A stretch of DNA of 64,000 bases, taken from NCBI GenBank assembly GCA_021413735.1, contig JAIOPV010000072.1, positions 91,818 to 155,817 on the forward strand, given 5' to 3'. Below the pieces are notes generated by a model. It had not been told where the DNA came from, searched no databases, and saw nothing but the letters and a program-made list of their open reading frames with translations. Positions 28,060 through 37,700 of the stretch are shown here, one piece after another. This DNA is from Planctomycetota bacterium (GTDB lineage Bacteria > Planctomycetota > Planctomycetia > Gemmatales > Gemmataceae). The position numbers were made by a program, and so were the translations under genes. Position 1 is the first letter of the stretch; each line of letters begins with the position of its first letter.

Positions 28060-28659
28060 ATGGAATACCACTACATCTTCGGGGCGGCCCTTGGCGCGGC
28101 TGTCACGTTGTTTCTGGGCGGCTTCGCGATCATCGTCCGGGCTGGCAGCCTCGGTGGTGCATTTGAAGGGCTTGCCATCGCAGGGCGAGCGCGACAAGAC
28201 GCCGCATTCGGTGCGAAACTGAAAGCGTTGCTCGGCGGTGCGGACCTGAAGCCAGCCGAGCCACCGAAGCCGACGAAACCGAGCGGCGCACCGTTGCGGA
28301 TGTTGGTGCTCCTTCAGGCTGAAGCACGGCTCGTGGACTTCCTGATGGAAGACATCACAGGTGCAGCCGACGCTCAAGTTGGGCAGGCCGTGCGGGAGAT
28401 TCACAAGAAGGCACAGTCGGCACTCAAGCGACATGCCGTGATCGAGCAGGTGTTGACCGGCAACGAAGGCGACAGCACAACGGTGCCGAAGGGTTTCGAC
28501 CCGAGCGCGATTCGCGTTGTGGGGAACGTGGCCGGTAGCCCGCCGTTCACGGGGTCGATTCAGCATCCAGGGTGGCGTGTGAAGGAACTGAAGCTGGCGG
28601 CCCCGCCCGAAGGAACCGATGAGTTCGTGCTGCAACCGGCCGAAGTGCAGATCGCGTAA
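28060..28659 (+). CDS. DUF2760 protein
   Basis: The 199-residue protein has an N-terminal membrane helix (FGAALGAAVTLFLGGFAIIV), a Pro/Lys-rich linker and the DUF2760 core (LLQAEARLVDFLMEDITGAADAQVGQAVREIH). An AGGAG lies 6 bases before the ATG. The family is conserved in Planctomycetes and some proteobacteria; in the latter it is often next to Hsp70-like (DnaK-type) genes, but no chaperone gene is here. Function unknown. Confidence 0.85.
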   Translation: MEYHYIFGAALGAAVTLFLGGFAIIVRAGSLGGAFEGLAIAGRARQDAAFGAKLKALLGGADLKPAEPPKPTKPSGAPLRMLVLLQAEARLVDFLMEDITGAADAQVGQAVREIHKKAQSALKRHAVIEQVLTGNEGDSTTVPKGFDPSAIRVVGNVAGSPPFTGSIQHPGWRVKELKLAAPPEGTDEFVLQPAEVQIA

Positions 28660-28668
28660 TGCAATCAG

Positions 28669-28740
28669 GTTTAGCCGCAGCCCAATGGGGCTGCGCCCAC
28701 GACAACTCAAAACGCAGCCACGGTGGGGCTGCGGCTAAAC
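28669..28740. repeat. Inverted repeat between DUF2760 and the PVC haem protein gene
   Basis: Outer arms of 15 bp (28669-28683, 28726-28740; GTTTAGCCGCAGCCC) and a weaker inner pairing around GGGGCTGCG/CGCAGCC. It lies 9 bp after the DUF2760 stop. An open frame for the next gene runs through it, which argues for the later GTG start at 28776. Confidence 0.85.
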
Positions 28741-28775
28741 AGAGCCCTTTCTTCCCGCACTCGCGGAGCTTCCTC

Positions 28776-31700
28776 GTGAACGCATTCCTCCTCTCTGTTG
28801 CGCTCCTGGCACCGTCACAGCCCGCACCTAATCCAAAGGCCAACGATATCGGCGTGCTGCCCGTCGACTCCGACGGTAAGCCGTTGAACCTCGACTTCGA
28901 GACCGGCGACCTCAAAGACTGGACGCTCGAAGGCGAAGCGTTCAAGGGACAACCGATCAAAGGCGACACCGTGAACCCGCGACGCGGCGACAGCCACAGC
29001 CGACATCAAGGGCAGTTCTGGATTGGCGGCTTCGAGAAACTGCAAGACAAACCCGTCGGCACGCTCACGAGTGTGCCCTTCAAGGTGACGCATCCGTGGG
29101 CCAGCTTCCTCGTCGGCGGCGGTCCCCACGCAACAGAAACGTGCGTCGAGATCGTCAGCGGCAAGGACGTGATCTTCCGGGCGGCGGGCCGCGAAGCCGA
29201 GGACATGGACCGCGTGCTCGTCGATCTCGCGAAGTTCAAAGACAAAGAGATAAGCATCCGCGTCGTGGACAAGCACACGGGACACTGGGGACACGTCAAC
29301 TTCGACGACTTCAGGTTTCACGAGGCGAAGCCGAACTTCCCCGCACGCCCCAAGGCTGAACCCGCTGGCCCCGCTGACACATACAAGTTCGCCGGACTGA
29401 AGCCCGAAGACGCCGCGAAGGCGATGACGGTGCCGCCGGGGTTCTCCGTGAGCGTCTTTGCGGGCGAGCCGGACGTTCACCAGCCAATTGCGTTCTGCAT
29501 CGACCACCGCGGCAGGCTGTGGGTCGTAGAAGCGTATACGTACCCGCGTCGCCACCCCGAGAAGGGGCCGGTGCTGCCGGAAGCGGAGCGAGCGAAGGGC
29601 GACAAGATCCTGATCTTCGAGGACACCGACGGTGACGGCAAGTTCGACAAGAAGACCGAGTTCTTCTCCGGGTTGAACCTCGTCAGCGGCATCGAGGTCG
29701 GCTTCGGCGGCGTGTGGGTTGGAGCCGCCCCGTACTTCCTGTTCATCCCGCATGACGAGAAAACGGACAAGGCCGGCGAGCCGAAGATCCTGCTCGACGG
29801 CTGGGGTTACCAGGACACGCACGAGACGCTGAACAGCTTCATCTGGGGGCCAGACGGCTGGCTCTACGGCTGTCACGGGGTCTTCACGCATAGCAACGTT
29901 GGCAAGCCGGGCACGGCCGACAAGGACCGCACGCCGCTAAACGCGGCGATTTGGCGTTACCACCCAACGGGTCACTTGTTCGAGGTGTTCGCACACGGCA
30001 CGTCGAACCCATGGGGGCTCGACTACAACGCGAACGGCGACTTCTTCATCGAGGCGTGCGTGATCCCGCACATGTGGCACATCATTCAGGGTGGCCGTTA
30101 TGCCCGGCAGGCGGGGTCGCACTTCAACCCGTTCACTTACGACGACATCAAGACGATCGCGGTGCACCGCCATTACGTCGGAGGAACGCCACACGGTGGC
30201 AACGGTCGAAGCGACTCAGCGGGTGGCGGTCACGCTCACAGCGGCTTGATGTGCTATCAGGGCGGAACGTGGCCGAAGGAGTACGCGGGCAAGCTGTTCA
30301 TGGGGAACCTCCACGGCCACCGCATCAACGTCGATGCGATCACTCCGAAGGGAAGCGGCTACGTCGCGGACCGCAACCCGGACTTCCTGCTGACGAACGA
30401 CAAGTGGTCGATGTTCGTGAACATGAAGTACGGCCCGGACGGCAACGTGTACGTGATCGACTGGTACGACAAGCAGATTTGTCACAACGGCACGCCGGAA
30501 ATCTGGGACCGCACGAACGGTCGCATCTACAAGATTTCGCACAAGAACGCGCCGCCGGTGAAGGACGTCGATTTGTCGAAAGCTACGTGGGACGAACTGG
30601 TGAAGTACCAGACACATCCGAACGAGTGGTACGCGCGCATCGCCCGCCGGATGATGCTGGAGCGGCTTACAGAGTTGCGAAAGATACCTCAGAAAGAGTT
30701 GACGGCCACCCCCGAACGAGTGCGTGAAATTGCAGCCCTCGGGAAAGCCCACCGCAACCTCTGGGAAATGGCAACCGGGAAAGTCGATCAAACGGCACGA
30801 CTCCGGGCAATCTGGGCGGTTGGGCAGTTAAGCCTTCCGGAGAACTTCCTCTCGTTGCTCAAAGACGAGGACGACGTGATCCGGAGCTGGATCATTTACC
30901 TCGACGGGCGCGGTGAAAGTGTCCTGAAGCTGGCAATGTCTGACCCCTCGCCGGTTGTGCGTCGCAGAATAACCTCGCTTCTGTTGGATTCGAGTTCGAG
31001 TGTGAGGGCGCGTTGGGCGGTACTACCGCACCTGATCTCGCATGCCGAGGACACGGCTGATCACAACCTGCCATACCTGTATTGGTACATCCTCGAACCT
31101 CTCGTCGTGGAGGATCCCTCGAAAGCGCTGGCGATCGCGGACAAGGGAAAGATTCCGTTGTTGCTCCAGTTCGCGGCTCGGCGAGTCGGAGCGCTCGGCA
31201 CGCCCGAAGCGCTCGATACGCTCACGTACAGCATCGCAGGTTCCACGACTGAGGAGCGGCGTCTTGTTTACTTCCGCGGTCTCCAAGAAGCTGCGAAGGG
31301 TAAACGCTCTCTGCCCATGCCCAAGGCATGGGGCCTCGCGTCTGAATTGCTCATGTCGTCGCCTTCCGCAGACGTGCGAAGTCAGGTCAAGGCGCTCGCT
31401 GTCGTGTTCGGGGATAAGTCTGCGCTTGCGAGCCTGCGAAAGGTCCTGGCTGATGCGAAAGCCGACACCGCGGCTCGTGTCGCTGCGATGACAGCGCTCG
31501 TCGATGCTCGCGATGCCGAGACAGTGCCGCTGCTGCAAGCGGCGGTCAGCGACAAGGAGCTGCGGGCCGCGGCGCTGCGGGGGTTGGCCTCGTTCGATGA
31601 CGCGAAAACGCCCGCAACCATCCTCGCGGAGTACGGCAACTTCAACGCGGCCGAGAAAAGCGACGCACTCGCCACGCTCGCCGCACGAGCCGCGTTCGCC

Positions 31701-32861
31701 AAGGAACTCATGGCTGCAGTCGCTGCGAAGAAAGTTCCCGCGACCGATATTCCCGCCGAGATCGTCAGGCAGTTGCGGGGCTTCGAGGATGCCGGCCTCA
31801 ACAAGCAGATCGCCGACCTGTGGGGCAGCGTTCGCGAGTCTCCGGCCGAACGAAAGGTACTCATCGCACAGTGGAAGCAAAGGCTGACCACGCCCACGAA
31901 GACGCCCGCCGACGTGAACCTCGGTCGTGCCGTGTTCGCGAAAACGTGCGTGAACTGTCACACGCTGTACGGCGTCGGCGGCAAGGTTGGCCCCGAGATC
32001 ACCGGCGCCAACCGCGGCAGCATCGACTACCTGCTCGAGAACATCCTCGATCCGAGTGCCGTCATTCCGAAGGAGTACACGGCGAGCCGAATCGTGCTGA
32101 ACGACGAACGCAGCATCATTGGCATCGTGAAGTCCGAAGTGAACGGCGTGCTCACAGTGCAGACCGACCGCGAGTTGCTGACCATCGCCGCGGGCGATAT
32201 CGCCAGCCGCAAGGCATCGGATCTGTCGATGATGCCCGACGACATCCTGAAGCAAGTCAACGAGCACGAATTCCGGTCGCTGATCGCGTACTTGCAGACG
32301 CAGGGGCAGGTGCCGTTACTCGCGACCGCCGACAACGCGAAGGATTTCTTCAACGGCAAAGACCTCACCGGTTGGGCCGGCGACAAGGAACTGTGGAGCG
32401 TCGATAACGGCGAGATCGTCGGTAAGACCACGACCGGCCTGAAGCGAAACAACTTCCTCGTGTCGCAGGTTGCGGTACAGGATTTCAAGCTATCGCTGAA
32501 GGTGCGGCTGTCGCCAAACAAAGAAAACAGCGGCGTGCAGTTCCGCAGCGAGCCGTTACCCGATGGCGAGATGCGAGGCCCGCAGGCGGATATTGGCGTT
32601 GGCTGGTGGGGCAAACTTTACGAAGAATCTGGCCGTGGCTTGCTCGCGAAGGAAGGCGGCGAGAAGTTCGTGAAGCCCGACGACTGGAACGATTACGTTG
32701 TGGAGGCCATCGGCGGCACCGTAAAGATCTGGATCAACGGCAACCTCTGCACCGACATCACTGATGAGAAAATTGCGAAGCGGGGCGTCGTGGGCTTCCA
32801 GATTCACAGCGGCGGCGCGATGGAAGTGCGTTTCAAAGACATCAAACTCGAAGTGAAGTAA
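28776..32861 (+). CDS. PVC-type haem-binding dehydrogenase with HEAT repeats, cytochrome c and DUF1080 domains
   Basis: The 1361-residue secreted protein starts at GTG 28776 with a signal peptide (MNAFLLSVALLAPSQP) and a GGAG 8 bases upstream; an earlier ATG at 28659 would read through the repeat. Order: a beta-sandwich domain (about 30-190, LDFETGDLKDW); a membrane-bound-dehydrogenase-type propeller (about 205-620, PPGFSVSVFAGEPDVHQP); HEAT-like repeats (about 630-1030); a c-type haem site CVNCH near residue 1057 with TLYGVGGKVGPEITGANR; and a C-terminal DUF1080 (3-keto-disaccharide hydrolase) domain (about 1189-1361, FFNGKDLTGW). Known planctomycete homologues are thought to act in periplasmic sugar oxidation; the substrate here is unknown. 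Confidence 0.93.
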   Translation: MNAFLLSVALLAPSQPAPNPKANDIGVLPVDSDGKPLNLDFETGDLKDWTLEGEAFKGQPIKGDTVNPRRGDSHSRHQGQFWIGGFEKLQDKPVGTLTSVPFKVTHPWASFLVGGGPHATETCVEIVSGKDVIFRAAGREAEDMDRVLVDLAKFKDKEISIRVVDKHTGHWGHVNFDDFRFHEAKPNFPARPKAEPAGPADTYKFAGLKPEDAAKAMTVPPGFSVSVFAGEPDVHQPIAFCIDHRGRLWVVEAYTYPRRHPEKGPVLPEAERAKGDKILIFEDTDGDGKFDKKTEFFSGLNLVSGIEVGFGGVWVGAAPYFLFIPHDEKTDKAGEPKILLDGWGYQDTHETLNSFIWGPDGWLYGCHGVFTHSNVGKPGTADKDRTPLNAAIWRYHPTGHLFEVFAHGTSNPWGLDYNANGDFFIEACVIPHMWHIIQGGRYARQAGSHFNPFTYDDIKTIAVHRHYVGGTPHGGNGRSDSAGGGHAHSGLMCYQGGTWPKEYAGKLFMGNLHGHRINVDAITPKGSGYVADRNPDFLLTNDKWSMFVNMKYGPDGNVYVIDWYDKQICHNGTPEIWDRTNGRIYKISHKNAPPVKDVDLSKATWDELVKYQTHPNEWYARIARRMMLERLTELRKIPQKELTATPERVREIAALGKAHRNLWEMATGKVDQTARLRAIWAVGQLSLPENFLSLLKDEDDVIRSWIIYLDGRGESVLKLAMSDPSPVVRRRITSLLLDSSSSVRARWAVLPHLISHAEDTADHNLPYLYWYILEPLVVEDPSKALAIADKGKIPLLLQFAARRVGALGTPEALDTLTYSIAGSTTEERRLVYFRGLQEAAKGKRSLPMPKAWGLASELLMSSPSADVRSQVKALAVVFGDKSALASLRKVLADAKADTAARVAAMTALVDARDAETVPLLQAAVSDKELRAAALRGLASFDDAKTPATILAEYGNFNAAEKSDALATLAARAAFAKELMAAVAAKKVPATDIPAEIVRQLRGFEDAGLNKQIADLWGSVRESPAERKVLIAQWKQRLTTPTKTPADVNLGRAVFAKTCVNCHTLYGVGGKVGPEITGANRGSIDYLLENILDPSAVIPKEYTASRIVLNDERSIIGIVKSEVNGVLTVQTDRELLTIAAGDIASRKASDLSMMPDDILKQVNEHEFRSLIAYLQTQGQVPLLATADNAKDFFNGKDLTGWAGDKELWSVDNGEIVGKTTTGLKRNNFLVSQVAVQDFKLSLKVRLSPNKENSGVQFRSEPLPDGEMRGPQADIGVGWWGKLYEESGRGLLAKEGGEKFVKPDDWNDYVVEAIGGTVKIWINGNLCTDITDEKIAKRGVVGFQIHSGGAMEVRFKDIKLEVK

Positions 32862-32945
32862 GGCAAGGGCCGCCACGGAGGGCGGCCCCTACAAAACAAG
32901 GCGTTTGCTCTTGTAGGGGCCGCCCTCCGTGGCGGCCCTTGCCTT
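32860..32945. repeat. Perfect 35-bp inverted repeat overlapping the stop codon of the PVC haem protein gene
   Basis: Arms 32860-32894 and 32911-32945 are exact reverse complements (core GGGCCGCCACGGAGGGCGGC), with a 16-base loop. The left arm begins inside the TAA stop codon (32859-32861). Confidence 0.95.
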
Positions 32946-32961
32946 CGCGAAGCGACCAACG

Positions 32962-32996
32962 CGAGAACCCGGCTTTCGCCGGGGTTCTCGTATTTT
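32962..32996 (+). terminator. Rho-independent terminator after the PVC haem protein gene
   Basis: Stem CGAGAACCCGGC / GCCGGGGTTCTCG with a TTTC loop and one bulged G, followed by TATTTT. It lies 100 bp past the plus-strand stop; on the other strand there is no T-run, so it serves the plus-strand gene. Confidence 0.8.
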
Positions 32997-33015
32997 CGCC
33001 TCGTTCTCGATTCGA

Positions 33016-33324
33016 TCACACCAACGGAACAATTGTCCGCGTTCCAGATGGATGCGTCAGTTCCAGTTCGGTCGCCGTCGCGGATGCACCGAGCAAACTG
33101 TATCGCATGAACCGGCCGTCACGGTCGCACTTCACGAGGCCGGCAGCCCGCATCACGCCAAGGTGATGCGACACATTCACGACCTCGGACTTACAGGCTT
33201 TCGCCAGTTCGGTAACGGTCTTCACGCCGATGGCGAGCGTGCGAATGATGGTCAGGCGGGTGGGTTCGCCAATCGCGGCGAGCCAGTCAGCTTCTGCTCG
33301 CAGGTCTTCAACGGATCGTTTCAT
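33016..33324 (-). CDS. ArsR-family transcriptional regulator
   Basis: This 102-residue winged-helix repressor has a first helix LAAIGEPTRLTIIRTLAIG, the helix-turn-helix TVTELAKACKSEVVNVSHHLGVMRAAGLV and the wing CDRDGRFMRYSL. The classic metal motif ELCVCDL is absent; one Cys lies in the recognition region and one at the wing start, so metal sensing is not assured. It is divergent from nagA with 144 bp between the starts, making autoregulation or nagA control plausible. Confidence 0.9.
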   Translation of the reverse strand: MKRSVEDLRAEADWLAAIGEPTRLTIIRTLAIGVKTVTELAKACKSEVVNVSHHLGVMRAAGLVKCDRDGRFMRYSLLGASATATELELTHPSGTRTIVPLV

Positions 33325-33468
33325 TGGTGATGCGTGGTTGGAAGGAATGTGGATTAGGATGTCGTCATTTCATCTTATCCACCGTGGGCAGCGGCGAGTG
33401 GTATATTCTAGTGAAAGTGTGCGCCACGCTGAATTTCAAGCCGAAACACCTGAAAATGCGAGGAATGT

Positions 33469-34659
33469 ATGGGAACGATTCGCTTTCACAGCGGCACCAT
33501 CATCCTCGAAGACCGTTTGCTCGGCCAAGCACACGTTGATATTGTTGCCGGACGAATCGCGGCCATAGGCGCGAATTCTGCCGGTGCGCCCGAACATCGT
33601 ATCGACCTCGAAGGCGGCTATCTCGCGCCTGGATTTGTCGATCTCCACATCCATGGCGGCGACGGCTCCGATTTCATGGACGCGACCGAAACGGCGTTTC
33701 GCACAATCTGCAAATCACATGCCCGTCATGGAACGACGAGCTTACTGCCGACCACGACCGTGGCGAGCCATGAACAACACATGGCCTTCCTGACGATGTG
33801 CCAGCGGATGAAGCACACTGAAACCGGCGGCGCTCGGGTTCTCGGTGCGCACTTCTACGGACCGTACTTCGCATACGAGGCTCGCGGAGCACACCCGGCT
33901 GCTGGCATTCGACCGCCGATTCCTGCCGAGTATGAGCAGTATCTCGCGTTCGCGGATAGCATCGTCACTGCGACGGTCGCTCCGGAATTGCCGGGTGCCG
34001 AGGGGTTCGTGCGGGCATGTCGTGCGAAGGGCGTTCGCTGCACCACCGGCCATTCACACGCCACGTTCGAGCAGATGGAAGCGGCCGTCGGATGGGGCGT
34101 GCAGCACATCGACCACATCTTTTGTGCGATGTCCGACCGGGCACGCCTTCGCCAAACGCAAACCTACCCGATGCGCGGCGGCGTCATGGAAGCGACACTC
34201 TACTTCGACGAGTTGACCACCGAAATCATCGCCGACGGGAAGCACTTGCAGCGAGAGTTGCTGTTGCTGGCGTACAAGATCAAGGGTCCGGAACGGCTCG
34301 CACTCGTGTCGGATTGTAGTCGTGCGTTGGATATGCCCGACGGTCCGTATCTGATCGGACCGCTGGAAGGTGGCGAACCGATGCTGAAAGCGGATGGTGT
34401 CGGTTTGTTGCCGAGTGGGGAAGCGCTTGCTTCGAGTGTTGTCGGCATGGATCACTGCGTGCGAACGTTCCACTCGCTGACCGGTGTGCCCTTGGAAGTG
34501 GTGGTGCGTATGGCAAGCCTGACGCCGGCTCGCATCGCGGGTTGGGATCGCGAACTCGGCAGCATTGCAATTGGGAAGCGGGCGGATCTGTTGGTGCTTG
34601 ATAAGTCGCTGCAAGTTCGGCAGGTGTATCGCGACGGCGAACGGATTTGGTCTGCATGA
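33469..34659 (+). CDS. nagA: N-acetylglucosamine-6-phosphate deacetylase
   Basis: The 396-residue amidohydrolase removes acetate from GlcNAc-6-phosphate, feeding amino sugars into glycolysis or murein recycling. It has the HIHGGDGSDFMDAT metal motif (residues 60-62), HGTTSLLPTT, the HFYGPYFAYEARGAHP substrate segment (Gly replaces the usual Glu in the HLEGPF motif), TGHSHATFEQM, HIDHIFCAM and SDCSRALDMPDG. A GAGG lies 5 bases before the ATG. The altered HFYGP motif, shared with some planctomycete homologues annotated as NagA, leaves some doubt about the exact substrate. NagB is not nearby. Confidence 0.85.
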   Translation: MGTIRFHSGTIILEDRLLGQAHVDIVAGRIAAIGANSAGAPEHRIDLEGGYLAPGFVDLHIHGGDGSDFMDATETAFRTICKSHARHGTTSLLPTTTVASHEQHMAFLTMCQRMKHTETGGARVLGAHFYGPYFAYEARGAHPAAGIRPPIPAEYEQYLAFADSIVTATVAPELPGAEGFVRACRAKGVRCTTGHSHATFEQMEAAVGWGVQHIDHIFCAMSDRARLRQTQTYPMRGGVMEATLYFDELTTEIIADGKHLQRELLLLAYKIKGPERLALVSDCSRALDMPDGPYLIGPLEGGEPMLKADGVGLLPSGEALASSVVGMDHCVRTFHSLTGVPLEVVVRMASLTPARIAGWDRELGSIAIGKRADLLVLDKSLQVRQVYRDGERIWSA

Positions 34660-34662
34660 AAA

Positions 34663-34702
34663 CGCAGAGGGTTGCCGGCCTCACGACCGACAACCCACTG
34701 CG
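34663..34702. terminator. Stem-loop between convergent nagA and the alpha-2-macroglobulin gene
   Basis: Interrupted stem CGCAG-GGGTTG-CGG pairing with CCG-CAACCC-CTGCG over an 8-base loop. There is no T-run on either side, so it may only be a weak bidirectional stop. Confidence 0.4.
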
Positions 34703-34721
34703 ATGGTTACTGCTCAATCAC

Positions 34722-37700
34722 TCACTTCGCGGCTGCGTCGGCCATTGGCGCGATCTTGATCGCCAGCGGTTCGACCCAGCACTTGTGATCGGCGTTGTAG
34801 TAAAGGTAACCGCGGCTCGCCGGCCCGCGATACACCCCCGGCACGTCGCACACCAGGTCGATGTTCAACGCGATCTTCACCGACGGTGCCATCTCACGCC
34901 AGTACAGCACCAGTTCACGACCGCGAATCTCGAAGAAGCTAATCTGCCCCTTCTCGCGAAGGTCGATCAACTGCTTCATGTCGGTCGGCACTTTCATGCC
35001 GGCGGGGATGCCGACAATCGCGGTGGTCATGCCCTGCCCTTGCTTCTGAAGGTTTTCGAGGGTCACGGCCAGCGGAACCGTGTCGCCCTCGTTCGCTTCA
35101 GCCTTGGCGAGCTTCGTCTCGATCTTCACTGCACAGTCCTTGGCGCTCACCGGAGTCAGCGTCGTGTACGTGTAGCTCAGTGCGAATGGGTAAGCCTGCT
35201 TCGCGTCGGTCACGATTTCGACTTCGGACTTCTCACCGAACTTGAACAGCGTCTCCGGCTTCTCGATGTCGAGGCCGATCACTTCCACGTCCTTGTCGGT
35301 GAACTTGCGGGCGGCGATCTGCTTGCCACCAACCGACACCGTGATCTCCCCGCTCTCGGCTGGGTGTGCCGACTTCTTCGCGTGCAGAATCAAAGCCTTG
35401 AGAGCCATGATTGTCGATTGCGTAGAACCGAAGCCGCCGTAGCCGCCACGCTGCTGGCTGATCCACTTCGTCGCTTCCTTGACGGTCATGCCGTACTTCG
35501 GATCGTTCGCACGCAGCCAACCAAGCAACGACATCGCGGTGGTTTCGATCTCCAAATCGCGACCACCCGACCGCGTGATGCTCGTCGTTGCCCCGGTCAC
35601 GCACCCGGCCTTCGTGTGTTTCTCTTGCAAGCGGTCAAGCAGCTTGTGGGCCGTTTCACGGTCGCCACGATGCAGCAGCACGTTCGCCACCAGCGCCACG
35701 AAGTAGGCATCCTTCCCGCCGACGGAATCCTCTTTCGTCGCTTGAGCCTTGAGTGCTGCGATCTCCTTCGAGAGATCCATCTTCTCGTTGTCATCCACAT
35801 CGCTTTCGACCAAGGCCCACACGATGTACGCGTCAGTCGTGTGCTTCGGGGCACCGCCGAACGAGTCGAGCGCCTGAGCGTTCCGTTTGAAGCCGCCGTT
35901 GCCATCGCGACGCGACATCAAGAACGCCTGCGTTCGCTTAATCAGTTGCGGATCGACCTGCGAGACGCGAGCCATGTCCTTGAACTGAAGCAGACCGTAA
36001 GCCGTGAGTGCTTCGTGCTGCTGGTCAGCCCCGCCGAACCACTCGAAGCCCTGCTTCTGCTTCTGCGGCGTGTCCATGCACTCGAACGAGGTCAGTTTCG
36101 AGTAGCCATTCGCGAGCAGACCCTTCGCACGAGCCGAAGCCTGCGGATTCACCTGATTCGTCGAGTTCATGTAGTCGAGGATCAGCGTATTCGGATAGTT
36201 CGAGGTCGAAGTCTGCTCGAAGCAACCGCACGGTTCGCGAAGCAGACCTTCAAGCCCCTTCACGAGATCGGCCATCGACGTCGGGTAGACTTCGAGGCGA
36301 ACCTTGAGTGACCCCGCCACGATGTCCTTCGGCAGATTGATCGTGCCGCGTGTCTTGCCTTCGATCATGTCGCTAAAGGAGCCGACGCCGGGGAAGCCAT
36401 CTGGCACAACTTTGATCGTGCGGGCGATCAGATCGTTCTCGGCGGCGTTGCTCGTGCCAGTGACGAGAACGCTGGCGTCGCCCTGGAGCTTATCGGCCGA
36501 CATACGGACGATGCGACGGCTCTTGGCATTCGGAGCGAGGTCGAAGAGTTCCGACGGTTTGCCTTCGATCTTGAGGCCGCTCGCGGCCACGCTGAACCCA
36601 ACCGAGCGTCGATCGTCGCTGTCGTTGGTCACGCGAACCGGCACATCAACGAGGTCGGTGTGCGAGATTTCCAGCGGCAGTTTCGGATCGAGGCTGAACG
36701 GCTTGCGAGCTTCGATGGTCTTCGTGACCGCGCCAATGCGGCCGTCGGTGGTGTGACCGGCGACGAGTACCTGATAGCGGGCGATGTCGTCGGAGAGCTG
36801 GAATTCGATGGTGGCCTTGCCGGTGTCTGGCAGCACGAGGACCGGGTGCCAGTAAACCGTTTCGGTGAAGTCGCTGCGGATTTCGGGCAGCGAAGGGTTG
36901 CGTTCGTGTGCGTACTCGCGGACCACGAACGGCAGAGCCGCCTGCTGAGCCATTACTTCCTCGTTGAACTCCATATCCCGTGCATCTCGCGGTGCCCTTG
37001 GCCCGGCCATTGGCTCGTTCGCCGGTCGCGGCATAATCCGACCTGCCATTGCACGGCGTCCATCGAGTTGCTCTGCTTTGCCCAGAGCATTGGCGACCTT
37101 AAACTTTTCGCCCCGACCCGCCGCCTTGTCCTCCCCTGCTGCAAGCCGGCCTTCGACGAACGCATCAATCGGGTTCCGTCCTGGCTTCGCAGCGTCGCCC
37201 AACTCTGGAAGTGCCTTCTGATTGGGCCTCGGCCGCATCAGTGGATCGAACCGAGGCGGAACAGCCGCCGGGAATCGACCGCCACCACCGAGGCCTTCTG
37301 CCTGACCTGCGAAATCGGCAGGCATCGCTTCGGCAGCCATCAACTCCACCGCCTTCGGGTCGTGGGCGGCTTGTGGGGCCGCCTTTGCCATCATGGCGCG
37401 ATCGCCCCTCTCTTGTTCCCATTCCTTCTGCTTCGCGGCGAACTCACTTGCGGTCGTGCCCTGGCTCGCCACAATCGCAGCGATCACAAGGCCACTCAGT
37501 CCGAACATGCCGATCGAGCCGGCGATGTATGGGCGCCGCGAACCCGGATTCGACACGGCCATCGAGAGGCCGCCGATGGCCAGCCCGATCAACCCGACGA
37601 GGAACATCGGCAGCCCCCACGACTGGAGACGTTCTGGTCGGCTCTCGTAGCGGTACAACTCCGCCTCAGCGTCAGTGTGGACTTTGTCATTGGTCCGAAC

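Noticed and set aside
28659..28775. Upstream extension of the PVC haem protein gene from the ATG at 28659
   Set aside because: It is encoded by the inverted repeat, whereas the GTG at 28776 has a ribosome binding site and begins a signal peptide.
34663..34702. Strong intrinsic terminator for nagA
   Set aside because: The stem is interrupted and lacks a T-run, so it is listed only as a weak stem-loop.
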